A DNA stretch of 64,000 nt. Origin: JBNFVY01 sp049943335 (GTDB lineage: Bacteria; Pseudomonadota; Alphaproteobacteria; Rhodobacterales; Rhodobacteraceae). The stretch spans positions 62,001-126,000 of the forward strand of contig NZ_JBNFVY010000005.1 in assembly GCF_049943335.1 (NCBI RefSeq). Reading direction: 5' to 3'. Position numbers and translations under genes: made by a program. Positions 9,206-17,943 of this stretch are shown here, piece by piece. How positions within the stretch are numbered: the stretch's first letter is position 1; every line of letters starts with the position of its first letter. Under the pieces are notes generated by a model. That model made no database searches and was not told where the DNA came from. It worked only from the letters and a program-made list of their open reading frames with translations.

Positions 9206-10087
9206 TCAACGCCGGATCGCAACGCGGCAAGCCAGCCACGAAATCAGCAGGTGAACCAGATCGAACAGCATCAGGGGCGAAGCCTCCGCGATTTGGGCGG
9301 TGGTGTAGGGGTAGTGGTACAACGCAAGACCCGACAGGCTGTCTGGCAGGGACACAATCAGCATTGCCATCGCGTTGTTGACGAAGTGCATTGCAATGGC
9401 CGGGCCAAGGTTGCCCGCACGGGCCGTCAGGTCGCCCGCCGCCACACCGAAAAGAAGCGCCCAGATGATAACATAGCCCGCGACAGCGCCAGCGTTTGGA
9501 TCGTAATGTCCGAGCGCAAACAGCGTCGATGGCACAAGCAACCAAACCGCGGGGTTGGCGAACCGTGCGGCCAATTGTTGCTGCAGGTAGCCGCGAAACA
9601 GGATTTCCTCTGATCCGACCTGAATGATCAACCCAACCAAGGCAAATGGAAGCAACATGATCCAGGTGCCAAAGGACAAGTGCGGGATCAGATGCTGGCC
9701 TTCGGGCGACGGGATCAAGGCAAAGAGAAAAATGATCGGTACCAGAATTTTCAGACAGGCCAGAAAATCGCGCATCACCATCATCAAGGGGCCCATGGCG
9801 GTGCTCAGCCCTCGGCCATGAAGAATGCGCAACGTGGCGGCGACCGCGATGATCGCCAACCCAAAGCTGAGCAGCACGACAAGCAGGCTCATCGGGGTTT
9901 GCCCCAGCCCCGCGCCCTGCAGATAGGTGCGCGACCACTGTGGCGCGACAGAATCCACCACGGCGTAAAACCCGGCATTCAGGAACCCGGTGGCGACAGC
10001 GATGGCCACGAATCCCGCGGCCGTGCGCCAAGCTTCCGGCCGGGCCATGGCCGGACGGGTCATCATCGCATGTTCGTCATAGTTCAT
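9206..10087 (-). CDS. CPBP family intramembrane glutamic endopeptidase (CAAX-protease-like)
   Basis: A 293-residue polytopic membrane protein of the Abi/CPBP family, related to eukaryotic Rce1. The three diagnostic motifs are present: EE-x3-R (Glu160, Glu161, Arg165 in SEEILFRG), a His in FALGHYD (His194), and HFVNN (His234, Asn238). About eight hydrophobic segments are visible. The ATG at 10087 is preferred because GGAG lies seven bases upstream; a TTG six bases earlier lacks this spacing. Substrates of bacterial members are mostly unknown; roles in peptide maturation or immunity have been suggested for the family. It is a single gene between accD and the divergent ilvD. Confidence 0.9.
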   Translation of the reverse strand: MNYDEHAMMTRPAMARPEAWRTAAGFVAIAVATGFLNAGFYAVVDSVAPQWSRTYLQGAGLGQTPMSLLVVLLSFGLAIIAVAATLRILHGRGLSTAMGPLMMVMRDFLACLKILVPIIFLFALIPSPEGQHLIPHLSFGTWIMLLPFALVGLIIQVGSEEILFRGYLQQQLAARFANPAVWLLVPSTLFALGHYDPNAGAVAGYVIIWALLFGVAAGDLTARAGNLGPAIAMHFVNNAMAMLIVSLPDSLSGLALYHYPYTTAQIAEASPLMLFDLVHLLISWLACRVAIRR

Positions 10088-10222
10088 GTGCAAGCTCCAG
10101 CCGTTGACAACTACCTAGTCTTCGCACGGCGCCAGAGCAACGCTGGGGCTGGAATGGCGCTTGTGAAATCTGCACGCTTCCAATATTCCAATCTTGATTT
10201 TCTTTCCGGGGAGGGCTGAGCC

Positions 10223-11986
10223 ATGAACACCCGCAAGTTCGACAAGTCGAAACTGCCAAGCCGCCACGTGACCGAGGGCCCTGAGCGCGCCCCGCACCGT
10301 TCGTATCTGTACGCGATGGGGATTGCCGATCACGAAATCCACCAACCTCTGGTCGGCGTGGCCACATGTTGGAACGAGGCCGCGCCTTGTAACATCTCGC
10401 TCAGCCGTCAGGCCCAGGCCGTCAAGCTGGGCGTCAAGGCTGCGCAAGGCACGCCGCGCGAATTCACCACCATCACCGTGACAGACGGGATTGCGATGGG
10501 GCATGAAGGCATGCGCAGTTCGCTTGCTTCGCGCGAAGCGATTGCCGACACGGTCGAACTGACCATGCGCGGTCACTGCTATGACGCAGTCGTTGGGCTG
10601 GCAGGGTGTGACAAGTCGCTGCCGGGCATGATGATGGCCATGGTCCGCCTGAACGTTCCGTCGGTGTTCATCTACGGCGGGTCGATCCTGCCGGGCAAGG
10701 CACCACAGGTTGACGAAATCCCCGAAGATTTTCGCGCGCGTGATCTGACGGTTCAGGACATGTTCGAAGCCGTGGGCCGCCACCAGAACGGCGATATGTC
10801 CGACGCGGCGCTGGATATGCTGGAACGCGTAGCCTGCCCGTCGGCTGGGGCCTGCGGTGGCCAGTTCACGGCCAACACCATGGCATGTGTGTCCGAGGCC
10901 ATCGGCCTTGCGCTGATGAACAGCTCGGGCATGCCCGCGCCCTATGAAAGTCGCGATCAATACGGTGAGGCGTCGGGCGTCGCGGTCATGGATCTGATCG
11001 AAAAGAATATCCGCGCGCGTGACATCGTCACCAAGGAATCGCTGATCAATGCCGCGCGTGTCGTGGCGTGTACCGGCGGCTCGACCAATGCAGGCTTGCA
11101 CTTGCCTGCCATCGCGCACGAAGCGGGCATCGACTTCTTCCTTGAAGACGTCTGCGAAATTTTCCGCGATACGCCTTATTTCGTCGATCTCAAACCCGGC
11201 GGCACCTATGTGGCCAAGGATTTGTACGACGCAGGCGGCATCCCGGTTGTCATGAAAGAGCTGCGCAAAGCAGGTCTGATCCACGAGGATTGCATGACCG
11301 CAACCGGCCGTAGCATCGGCGAAGAGCTGGACCTGATCGACCGCGAGGCCGACGGCAAAGTGATCTACCCGATTGAAAACCCGATCACCAAGACTGGCGG
11401 CGTTGTCGGCCTGCGCGGCAACATTGCCCCCGAAGGCGCGATCGTGAAGGTGGCAGGGATGTCCGAAAAAGAGCAGGTGTTCACCGGCCCGGCGCGCGTA
11501 TTTGAATGCGAAGAAGACGCTTTCGAAGCGGTCAAGCAACGCGCGTACAAGGAAGGCGAAGTCATCGTGATCCGCAACGAAGGCCCATCGGGCGGCCCGG
11601 GCATGCGAGAGATGTTGGCGACAACTGCGGCCCTGTCCGGCCAAGGGATGGGCAAAAAGGTCGCTCTGATCACTGACGGGCGTTTCAGTGGGGCAACCCG
11701 CGGGTTCTGTGTCGGACACGTCGGCCCGGAAGCGGCCCATTGCGGCCCCATCGCGCTGTTGAAGGACGGCGATGTGATCACCATCAATGCGCTGACCGGC
11801 GATATCAACGTCGATCTGACGGATGATGAGCTGGAAGCGCGCAAGGCCGATTGGAAAGGTCCGCGCCCGACGATGTATACCTCTGGTGCGCTGCAGAAAT
11901 ACGCGGCTCTGGTCGGTTCGACCCGGCTGGGCGCGGTGACTCACCCCGGGGCCAAGGCGGAAAAGCACGTCTACGCAGACCTGTAG
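10223..11986 (+). CDS. ilvD: dihydroxy-acid dehydratase
   Basis: The 587-residue iron-sulfur enzyme dehydrates 2,3-dihydroxy-isovalerate and its methylvalerate homologue, the third common step of branched-chain amino-acid synthesis. The cluster ligands are seen as Cys49 in ATCWNEAAPC, Cys in LAGCDKSLPG and Cys in SAGACGGQFTANTM. The substrate-binding GRSIGEEL and C-terminal GPEAAHCGPIALL stretches are conserved. AGGGCTGAGCC just upstream provides a reasonable ribosome binding site. A small lipoprotein gene follows after three bases and may be co-transcribed. Confidence 0.96.
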   Translation: MNTRKFDKSKLPSRHVTEGPERAPHRSYLYAMGIADHEIHQPLVGVATCWNEAAPCNISLSRQAQAVKLGVKAAQGTPREFTTITVTDGIAMGHEGMRSSLASREAIADTVELTMRGHCYDAVVGLAGCDKSLPGMMMAMVRLNVPSVFIYGGSILPGKAPQVDEIPEDFRARDLTVQDMFEAVGRHQNGDMSDAALDMLERVACPSAGACGGQFTANTMACVSEAIGLALMNSSGMPAPYESRDQYGEASGVAVMDLIEKNIRARDIVTKESLINAARVVACTGGSTNAGLHLPAIAHEAGIDFFLEDVCEIFRDTPYFVDLKPGGTYVAKDLYDAGGIPVVMKELRKAGLIHEDCMTATGRSIGEELDLIDREADGKVIYPIENPITKTGGVVGLRGNIAPEGAIVKVAGMSEKEQVFTGPARVFECEEDAFEAVKQRAYKEGEVIVIRNEGPSGGPGMREMLATTAALSGQGMGKKVALITDGRFSGATRGFCVGHVGPEAAHCGPIALLKDGDVITINALTGDINVDLTDDELEARKADWKGPRPTMYTSGALQKYAALVGSTRLGAVTHPGAKAEKHVYADL

Positions 11987-11989
11987 CCG

Positions 11990-12577
11990 ATGTCATGGTC
12001 GATGAGGATAGCACCGTTCGCATTGATGGTGCTGGCGGGGTGCGACGGCGCGCCCGTGGTCACATCGACATCATTTGCACCGCGCCAGATTGCCGTCACT
12101 GGTGATGACGTCATTATCGCAGCGCCGCGTGGCTATTGCATCGATCCCGATACCACGCGCGAGGTCGATGATACGGCAATCGTCGTCATGGCGTCTTGCA
12201 AAGGCGACAATTCGGCGTCTGGGGTGCTAACCGCATCGGTTTCGCGGCAGAACGGGGCCCAAATCAGCGGCGCACTGCAGGGGTTGGCCTCTCACTTTGA
12301 CACGCCTCAAGGCCGCGCGGCGCTGAGCAGAAACGGAAACCCCGACGACGTTGCCGTTCTGGATGCCTTTGCATCGGACGAGACGCTGTTCTTGCACGTT
12401 GAAGACCAGGTTGACGGGTTGAACGGTCTGGCCAAGGACTATTGGCGCGCGATGTTCGATCTTGGCGACAGGATCGCAACGGTATCGGTGCGTGGCCTGG
12501 ATGTGCAGCCAATGGGGGATCGCGCTGGTCTGGAAAAGGCCAGGGATCTTGCACAGCGGATCAAGGCTCGGAACTGA
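11990..12577 (+). CDS. putative lipoprotein of unknown function
   Basis: A 195-residue hypothetical protein. The N-terminus has a short lipoprotein signal peptide ending in the lipobox LAGC, so the mature protein should be lipid-anchored in the periplasm. The mature part contains a conserved-looking ITVAAPRGYCIDP-type block (here DDVIIAAPRGYCIDPD, about 40-55) and a second Cys in MASCKGDN that could form a disulfide. No enzymatic motif is recognised. The start could also be ATG 12002, which shortens the signal peptide; neither start has a good ribosome binding site. It lies three bases after ilvD and is probably read through from it. Confidence 0.72.
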   Translation: MSWSMRIAPFALMVLAGCDGAPVVTSTSFAPRQIAVTGDDVIIAAPRGYCIDPDTTREVDDTAIVVMASCKGDNSASGVLTASVSRQNGAQISGALQGLASHFDTPQGRAALSRNGNPDDVAVLDAFASDETLFLHVEDQVDGLNGLAKDYWRAMFDLGDRIATVSVRGLDVQPMGDRAGLEKARDLAQRIKARN

Positions 12578-12688
12578 GTTTGTTGCCAATTTCGCATCAA
12601 TGCAGAAATTCCAGCGGGGTTTGTTGAGCAGTAACCATTCCAAGGGATAATCTGGCGACATCGATGACGCGCGAGGCAAAAGGCGAAA

Positions 12689-13462
12689 ATGAAGTCCGGT
12701 CCCGGAAGGCTGTACGAAAAGCTGGTATTTCGCGGCATCTTGCGCCGGTGGAAAAAAACTGCGCGCCGCGCCCAGAGTGTCGATCTTTCGACATTGCGCT
12801 CGATCCGAACGCGGGCCCGTGAATTGCGCCGTCAGATCGACAAGGTCCTGCACGTCGCGGACGCGCGTCTGACTTTGCCGCTGATTTCTTCAAATGCCAT
12901 GCAGCCGCCTTTGCATTCAGACTGGGCTTGGCGACCTGAACTGTGGCGCGGTCCGCTGAACCCGACCGGAATGGCGGCGGTCAGATCCAAGGCGACCCTT
13001 GGCGACGAAGTGACGATTTTCCACGATTGCCGAATTTCCGAACTGACGCTTCGCCAAATTCGCAACACCCAGGAAGAGGATCTTGCGCCGTTCGGGCTAC
13101 GTATGGACGTGTTTCGCTTTGATGGCAGTTTCCTGTCCCTTGCGATCAATTTGCCGAACCAGGCGGTATCGGGGCTGGGACGCAATCATATCGTCCGCCT
13201 TTCTACCGTGGTTCAGATGGAAAAGCCGTTGGAAATTTTCGCGCGCCTGAACATCCGCCACGGTCCGAACACGGAACAAGTGGTGCGTGAACTGCCCCGC
13301 GATAGTGGGGAAGTGGCGGTGGATTTTGACCTCGCCTATACAAAGTTGAACGAAAAACGGGTAGATTCGATGTGGGTAGACCTGATTTTCGAAGGGCCGG
13401 AAATGAACCAGATCACCTTGCGCGATGCCACATTTTCGCGTCGCCCAAGGGCCGAACTGTAG
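12689..13462 (+). CDS. DUF6478-like conserved protein
   Basis: A 257-residue soluble protein that I associate with the DUF6478 family, known mainly from Rhodobacteraceae. The N-terminal 55 residues are strongly basic and helical, and the conserved core contains DWAWRPELWRGP and later GDEVTIFHDC and SLAINLPNQAVSGLGRNH. There is no signal peptide, membrane helix or catalytic signature. ATG 12689 is preceded by GGCGAAA, a weak ribosome site. The next gene begins ten bases after the stop, so the two form a unit of unknown function. Confidence 0.75.
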   Translation: MKSGPGRLYEKLVFRGILRRWKKTARRAQSVDLSTLRSIRTRARELRRQIDKVLHVADARLTLPLISSNAMQPPLHSDWAWRPELWRGPLNPTGMAAVRSKATLGDEVTIFHDCRISELTLRQIRNTQEEDLAPFGLRMDVFRFDGSFLSLAINLPNQAVSGLGRNHIVRLSTVVQMEKPLEIFARLNIRHGPNTEQVVRELPRDSGEVAVDFDLAYTKLNEKRVDSMWVDLIFEGPEMNQITLRDATFSRRPRAEL

Positions 13463-13471
13463 GGTGACGCC

Positions 13472-13855
13472 ATGAGCGATATGACACTGACCAAAACGCG
13501 GATCATGGGGGGATTCTGGGAGGGCGTATTGTCCATCCAACCCGACGCCGATCACGTGCCCGAGATCGAAGTGACCCACATGGAGCAACCTATTTCGGGG
13601 CACGCGTTGACCCCCACTCCTGATGCGCCGGGTACGTTTCACCTGCGCATCGCGATCCCGCCCGATGTCCTGGCCGATGGCGTGCAGACTTTTGTCATCT
13701 GGGACAAAGTGGACGGCGCCAAGTTGGCCACATTTTCCATCGTGACCGGGGAACCGCTCGAGGATGATATCCGCGCCGAAGTGGACCTTTTGCGGGCGGA
13801 ATTGGATATGTTGAAGCGCGCGTTCCGGCGCCACTGCCTGGAAACCATAGGTTAA
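13472..13855 (+). CDS. conserved hypothetical protein (127 aa)
   Basis: I do not recognise a named family. The protein begins with a beta-rich segment (MTLTKTRIMGGFWEGVLSIQ), continues through an HLRIAIPPDVLADG stretch typical of a small beta-sandwich, and ends in a charged amphipathic helix (DDIRAEVDLLRAELDMLKRAF) that could form a coiled coil. It has no signal peptide. It follows the DUF6478-like gene by ten bases and probably shares its transcript; the pair may act together. A perfect 7-bp inverted repeat lies 23 bases after the stop. Confidence 0.68.
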   Translation: MSDMTLTKTRIMGGFWEGVLSIQPDADHVPEIEVTHMEQPISGHALTPTPDAPGTFHLRIAIPPDVLADGVQTFVIWDKVDGAKLATFSIVTGEPLEDDIRAEVDLLRAELDMLKRAFRRHCLETIG

Positions 13856-13877
13856 CATAAAGTCATGGTTTGCCACA

Positions 13878-13898
13878 TTTGCGTTTCCCGGACGCAAA
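13878..13898. promoter_or_regulatory. inverted repeat TTTGCGT-N7-ACGCAAA upstream of the LysR gene
   Basis: Perfect 7-bp arms (13878-13884 and 13892-13898) separated by seven bases. It is either a weak hairpin ending the upstream two-gene unit (no T run follows) or an operator about 100 bp ahead of the LysR start. A near-consensus DnaA box (TTATCCACG, 13910-13918) lies just downstream. Confidence 0.35.
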
Positions 13899-14001
13899 CG
13901 ATCCTTAGGTTATCCACGACATTGTCGGGCGAATTCCCCAATTTAGCCCGATTTGCGCTTCATACCGTTTCTTCAAGGGGCCAAGACTACGGGAACAACC
14001 T

Positions 14002-14907
14002 ATGGACCGATTGACGGAAATGGAAGCCTTCGCCACTGTCGTGGATCAGGGCGGCTTTACCGACGCTGCAAAGAAGATGGGGATTTCCAAATCCGCTGTC
14101 TCCAAGCATGTATCGTCGCTTGAAGCACGACTGGGCGCACGCCTGTTGAATCGTACGACGCGGCGTGTTTCTCCGACGGAAATCGGGCTGGCCTATTACG
14201 ATCGCGCGCGGCGCGTGCTCAACGATGCGGGTGAAGCTGACGCGTTGGTCACGTCGATGCAGTCCGCGCCGTCTGGTTTGCTGCGAATCTCGGTCGCGAC
14301 AGATTTTGGTGTGAACCACCTTTCCCCAATTCTTGGCGATTTCCTGCAGGAATTTCCCGACATCACGGTCAACATGGTCCTGAACAACCGCTATGTCGAA
14401 CTGATCTCTGAAGGGTTTGACATGGCCATCCGGATTGGCGAACTGGAAGATAGCACGTTGCGCGCCCGCAAGCTGACCGAGACCACGAAACGCATGATCG
14501 GCAGCCCGGCATATTTCCAGCAGTATGGCCGTCCGATGAAAATCGACGATCTGAACGAACACAAGCTTCTGCACTATTCCAATCAAGCCAATTCAGCGGT
14601 TTGGAAACTGACTGCGCCGTCGGGCGAAAAACGGCAAGTACGCACAGCCGGCTGGTTGTCAGTGAACGACGGTCAATCTTTGCTCAACGCTGCCATCTCT
14701 GGGTTGGGTATCGCTTACCTGCCATCGTTCCTCTACGCAGATGCGCTTGGGCAAGGGCTGGTCGAAGAAGCCATTCCCGATCTGCCCGCCGAAACTCAAG
14801 GGATCTACGCGGTTTATCCGCCCGGGCGTTTTACCCAGCCGAAAGTGCGTGCTTTCATTGATTTTCTTGTCCACAGCTTTGCTGAAAAAGGCCCTGACGT
14901 CTGGTGA
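14002..14907 (+). CDS. LysR family transcriptional regulator
   Basis: A 301-residue LysR-type activator/repressor. The winged helix-turn-helix occupies residues 1-60 (AFATVVDQGGFTDAAKKMGI, then SKSAVSKHVSSLEARLG), followed by NRTTRRVSPTE and a periplasmic-binding-protein-like effector domain (about 90-295). It belongs to the DsdC/CrgA-like group in which DMAIRIGELEDS lines the effector site. The gene is monocistronic and there is no divergent partner of the classical kind; the convergent OmpA-like gene ends 20 bp away, so the target is unknown. Confidence 0.92.
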   Translation: MDRLTEMEAFATVVDQGGFTDAAKKMGISKSAVSKHVSSLEARLGARLLNRTTRRVSPTEIGLAYYDRARRVLNDAGEADALVTSMQSAPSGLLRISVATDFGVNHLSPILGDFLQEFPDITVNMVLNNRYVELISEGFDMAIRIGELEDSTLRARKLTETTKRMIGSPAYFQQYGRPMKIDDLNEHKLLHYSNQANSAVWKLTAPSGEKRQVRTAGWLSVNDGQSLLNAAISGLGIAYLPSFLYADALGQGLVEEAIPDLPAETQGIYAVYPPGRFTQPKVRAFIDFLVHSFAEKGPDVW

Positions 14908-14927
14908 CGCTGGGCTAGTCGGGACTG

Positions 14928-15863
14928 TTAGCGGGTCGAAGTCAGGATGGCTTCGACCCGTCTGTTTTCCTGACGTCCCTCATCGGTAAGGTTTGACGCG
15001 CGGGGCGACAAGAACCCGACGCCCTCTGCGGCAACTTGCGCGGCCGAAACCCCCAGATCGTTGACCAGACGTGTCCTTACCGAGGCGGCACGTTTTTTGG
15101 ACAAGGCCAGATTTCCTGCCAGAGACCCTTCGGAATCAGTATGTCCGACCAGAGTCACGCGCGCGTCGGGATTTGCCTGTAGCCATTGGGCCAGATCGGA
15201 CAAGGTTTTAAACGACCCTGCGCCAAGACGCGCTGATCCGGTTTCGAATTCCAGATCGCTCAGCACCACAAACCCGTCGGACAAAAGACCTTTGCCAATC
15301 TGGCCCGCGGATTGGTTCGTGGCGGATGAATCGGTCTTGGTCGAGGCATTGACCGGCGTAACCGGCGTAACAGTTGCCCCGATTTGCGTGATTTGCACGA
15401 ACCCCGTGCTGGAACTGCGCGAGACAAGCAGCGTCACGAATTCTGGACCCTGGTCCGAATCGCGCCGCGCCGCGAGATAGCGGAAATCGCCCAAATCGAC
15501 ATGCATATTCGGTTCGGGCAAAACCGTAAGCGAATACCGAAAATCAAACCCGCCGCAGGTTCGATCCTTGCACGTGAACACTGTATCATATCCGGCTTTG
15601 GCCAATTGGTCGCGGAGGGGCGCCAGTATCTGCAACGTCGTGCGCGACGACGTTTCGATGCGCCACGCACGGCGTTGCAGCGGGCCTTCGGCCTGGATCG
15701 AAGGCACTGAGCCATCTTGCCATGGACCCGCCGCGATCAATTCACTCGCCGCTTCAGATGTTCGCACCGCGGTACGCACCGCATCCCCTGGTAAATCCAG
15801 TTCGATGCCCAGAGCGCCAGAAGGCTCGAGGCAACAGAGCAGTATCGCGGCTCGAAGGCTCAT
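14928..15863 (-). CDS. OmpA family protein
   Basis: A 311-residue exported protein: an N-terminal signal peptide (residues 1-19), a unique region of about 170 residues with two Cys (FTCKDRTCGGF, likely disulfide bonded), a Ser/Thr-rich linker and a C-terminal OmpA/MotB peptidoglycan-binding domain (about 200-310). The last has LEFETGSARL, VGHTDSEGS and LSKKRAASVR, the usual diaminopimelate-contact elements. It probably tethers the envelope to peptidoglycan. It is the last gene of a four-gene operon and overlaps the AhpD-like gene by ATGA. Confidence 0.88.
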   Translation of the reverse strand: MSLRAAILLCCLEPSGALGIELDLPGDAVRTAVRTSEAASELIAAGPWQDGSVPSIQAEGPLQRRAWRIETSSRTTLQILAPLRDQLAKAGYDTVFTCKDRTCGGFDFRYSLTVLPEPNMHVDLGDFRYLAARRDSDQGPEFVTLLVSRSSSTGFVQITQIGATVTPVTPVNASTKTDSSATNQSAGQIGKGLLSDGFVVLSDLEFETGSARLGAGSFKTLSDLAQWLQANPDARVTLVGHTDSEGSLAGNLALSKKRAASVRTRLVNDLGVSAAQVAAEGVGFLSPRASNLTDEGRQENRRVEAILTSTR

Positions 15864-16435
15864 CGCGCGTGGGAGTGATACGCGTCGTTCGGTTCCATTT
15901 CGGTCGCTGCAGCAACACGATTTGTCATGTTGAAAAAGGCCGTTATCGAAGCGATATCGAAAATGTCACGATCAGAGAAACCGACCTCGCGCAGGGCGGC
16001 GCGATCAGCATCGGTCACGCGATCAGGTGTTTCGGTCAAGAGAATCGCAAAATCCAGCATGGCGCGTTGTTTGGGGGTCAGGTCGGCCACACGATAGTTC
16101 ATGACCATCTGTTCCCCCAGAACCGGATTGCCAGAGAGCTCGCGCACGGTAGCGCCATGGGCGACCTGACAGTACCAGCACCGATTTGTCGAAGATACTG
16201 CCACCGCGATCATTTCACGTTCCAGTTTGGACAGGCTGCTATCGCCGAGCATCAGGTCATTGTACATGGTCGTGAACGCGTTCAACTTGTTGATATCAAA
16301 TGCATAAGCCTGCAAAACGTTCGGAACCATGCCCAGCTTTTCAATGCAGATGTCAAAGTACTTCTGCGTTTCTTTGGGCAAGGGATCAACCATCGGCAAA
16401 TCTAGGGCCGAAATTGGTTTTGTAGAGTTTGACAT
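15860..16435 (-). CDS. peroxidase-related enzyme, AhpD/carboxymuconolactone decarboxylase-like
   Basis: A 191-residue cytoplasmic protein of the alkylhydroperoxidase-like fold. The redox motif CWYCQVAH (CxxC followed by His) lies about residue 90 and is the AhpD catalytic signature, with upstream KLEREMIAVAVSS acid/base residues. It likely reduces peroxides, using a thiol donor that is not in this operon. ATG 16435 was chosen because GAGG sits five bases upstream; a TTG at 16462 would overlap the GNAT gene. Member of the CinA-GNAT-AhpD-OmpA transcript. Confidence 0.87.
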   Translation of the reverse strand: MSNSTKPISALDLPMVDPLPKETQKYFDICIEKLGMVPNVLQAYAFDINKLNAFTTMYNDLMLGDSSLSKLEREMIAVAVSSTNRCWYCQVAHGATVRELSGNPVLGEQMVMNYRVADLTPKQRAMLDFAILLTETPDRVTDADRAALREVGFSDRDIFDIASITAFFNMTNRVAAATEMEPNDAYHSHAR

Positions 16436-16458
16436 CAGGGCCTCGAGCTTTTTCGTTT

Positions 16459-17169
16459 TCAAGAAGGGGCGACGCGATAGTGATAGTGACCTACCACGGT
16501 CAACCCCAAGGCTGAGTATAAGGCATGTGCGCCAGCGTTGGTATCCGTTACTGCAACGGCGATTTCATCCGCGCCGAGATCTTGTGCCCAAATGGCTGCA
16601 CGCCGCATCATGTTGGTGGCAGTCCCTTTGCGGCGCAGCGTTTTGATCACATCCAAGGCGTGAACCATGCAAATATTTTGGTGAATTGCGGCGAAAGCGG
16701 CCCCTGCTGGCGCGTCGTCTGTACGCCCCAGGATCGCGGCTTTCGGATCCGGTGTGCGGTGCATCAGGGCCAGCCGCGCCCGGTCCGTTCCGCATTCTAC
16801 CCAAATATCTTCGACTATGGCCAACGGGGGCCATATCACGAAACTGGATACTGGCGGGGGGCGCTGGTCCGTCAGTGCGGAAATCGGGGCCGCGAAAATC
16901 GATGTCGGATCGAGGGTGCGGTAACCACGTTGTTCAAGTTCGCCATCCAAGTCGTCCTGACCGTCCTGAACCATGAAGAGCGCTTTCATCCCGCGCGCGC
17001 GCATGTCGGTTTCAGCAGCGGTGACGCCCTCGGCGGAAAAGGGTCCGGACAGGCTCGCCGCCGTTGCGCGTTTGCCCGCACCAGCCCCGTCGCGCAGATC
17101 AAACCCCTGCACATGCCAAAGTTCGGCTGCAGGCCATGTCGAATGCAGTGTTGCGAAATAATCACTCAT
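16459..17169 (-). CDS. GNAT family N-acetyltransferase
   Basis: A 236-residue acetyltransferase with a divergent N-terminal half and a C-terminal GNAT core. The acetyl-CoA pyrophosphate loop is visible as VIKTLRRKGTATNMM (R-x-x-G-T/x pattern, about 172-186) followed by AAIWAQDLGADEIAVAV and NAGAHALYSALGLTVVGHYHY, the canonical C-terminal beta4-alpha4 elements. The substrate is unknown. Its ATG overlaps the end of the CinA-like gene (ATGA), so it is the second gene of that operon. Confidence 0.86.
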   Translation of the reverse strand: MSDYFATLHSTWPAAELWHVQGFDLRDGAGAGKRATAASLSGPFSAEGVTAAETDMRARGMKALFMVQDGQDDLDGELEQRGYRTLDPTSIFAAPISALTDQRPPPVSSFVIWPPLAIVEDIWVECGTDRARLALMHRTPDPKAAILGRTDDAPAGAAFAAIHQNICMVHALDVIKTLRRKGTATNMMRRAAIWAQDLGADEIAVAVTDTNAGAHALYSALGLTVVGHYHYRVAPS

Positions 17170-17897
17170 GGCGCGGCGTCCGGAAACATGTGCACCAACC
17201 GGGTCATGGCCGTGTCGACCTGCCCGCCATCCTGGCCGCGGATCACAACATTGGTCCCGAAGACTCCATCCTGAATGAACGGGTACGAGCCGATCGAAAG
17301 GTCGGGAAAGTCGTTGGCCAGCACCGCCAATGGCCCAGCGATGACACCTTCGGGTTGTTCGATCCGCAGGCTTTGCGACAATATCGGTTGCCCACCGGTA
17401 AGGGTTGGCAAGACGCTGGCCAGCATCGCTTCGAAAATATTGGGGACCCCAGCCATGACATGCACATTTTCGATCGAAAACCCGGGCGCTATGGAAACGG
17501 GGTTTTCTATTAATGTCGCACCATCCGGGATGCGCGCCATGCGCATACGTGCTGTGGTTTTCTCGACCCCGCGCCGCTCAAAATATTCGGTCAAGAGCTT
17601 CTCGGCATCGGGGCGGATGTCGATGTGGACGCCAAAAGCTTCGGCAATGCAATCAGCCGTGATGTCGTCATGCGTCGGACCTATCCCCCCCGAAGTAAAC
17701 ACATGCGTGTAAGCGTCGCTGAGGTTGCGCACCGTTTTCACGATGACCGGGGCGTCATCCGGAATGAACCGCACTTCGCGCAGGTCGATGCCCCGCGTGG
17801 TCAGTTCCTTGGCCAGATGGTTGGCGTTGATGTCGCGCGTGCGCCCGGAAAGGATTTCATCGCCAATCACGATCATCGCAGCAGTTGGGTTGGCCAT
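17166..17897 (-). CDS. CinA-like competence/damage-inducible protein, molybdopterin-binding (MoCF) domain only
   Basis: A 243-residue stand-alone MoaB/Mog-like domain protein. The core MoCF motifs are MIVIGDEILSGRTRDINANH at the N-terminus and FTSGGIGPTHDDIT (about 67-80). The C-terminal PncC nicotinamide-mononucleotide amidase domain of full CinA is absent, as is usual in many alphaproteobacteria where it is a separate gene; pncC is not in this window. AAGGAGACC precedes the ATG. It heads a four-gene minus-strand operon and is divergent from sfsA. The reaction is likely ADP-ribose or NMN pyrophosphatase-type nucleotide recycling, which is an inference from family work. Confidence 0.88.
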   Translation of the reverse strand: MANPTAAMIVIGDEILSGRTRDINANHLAKELTTRGIDLREVRFIPDDAPVIVKTVRNLSDAYTHVFTSGGIGPTHDDITADCIAEAFGVHIDIRPDAEKLLTEYFERRGVEKTTARMRMARIPDGATLIENPVSIAPGFSIENVHVMAGVPNIFEAMLASVLPTLTGGQPILSQSLRIEQPEGVIAGPLAVLANDFPDLSIGSYPFIQDGVFGTNVVIRGQDGGQVDTAMTRLVHMFPDAAP

Positions 17898-17943
17898 CTG
17901 GGTCTCCTTGAGCAGGGTTCGCCAAAGGTATAGGCCCCCCGAT

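Noticed and set aside
13910..13918. Replication origin near the LysR gene
   Set aside because: Only one imperfect DnaA box (TTATCCACG) and no AT-rich unwinding element or typical origin genes.
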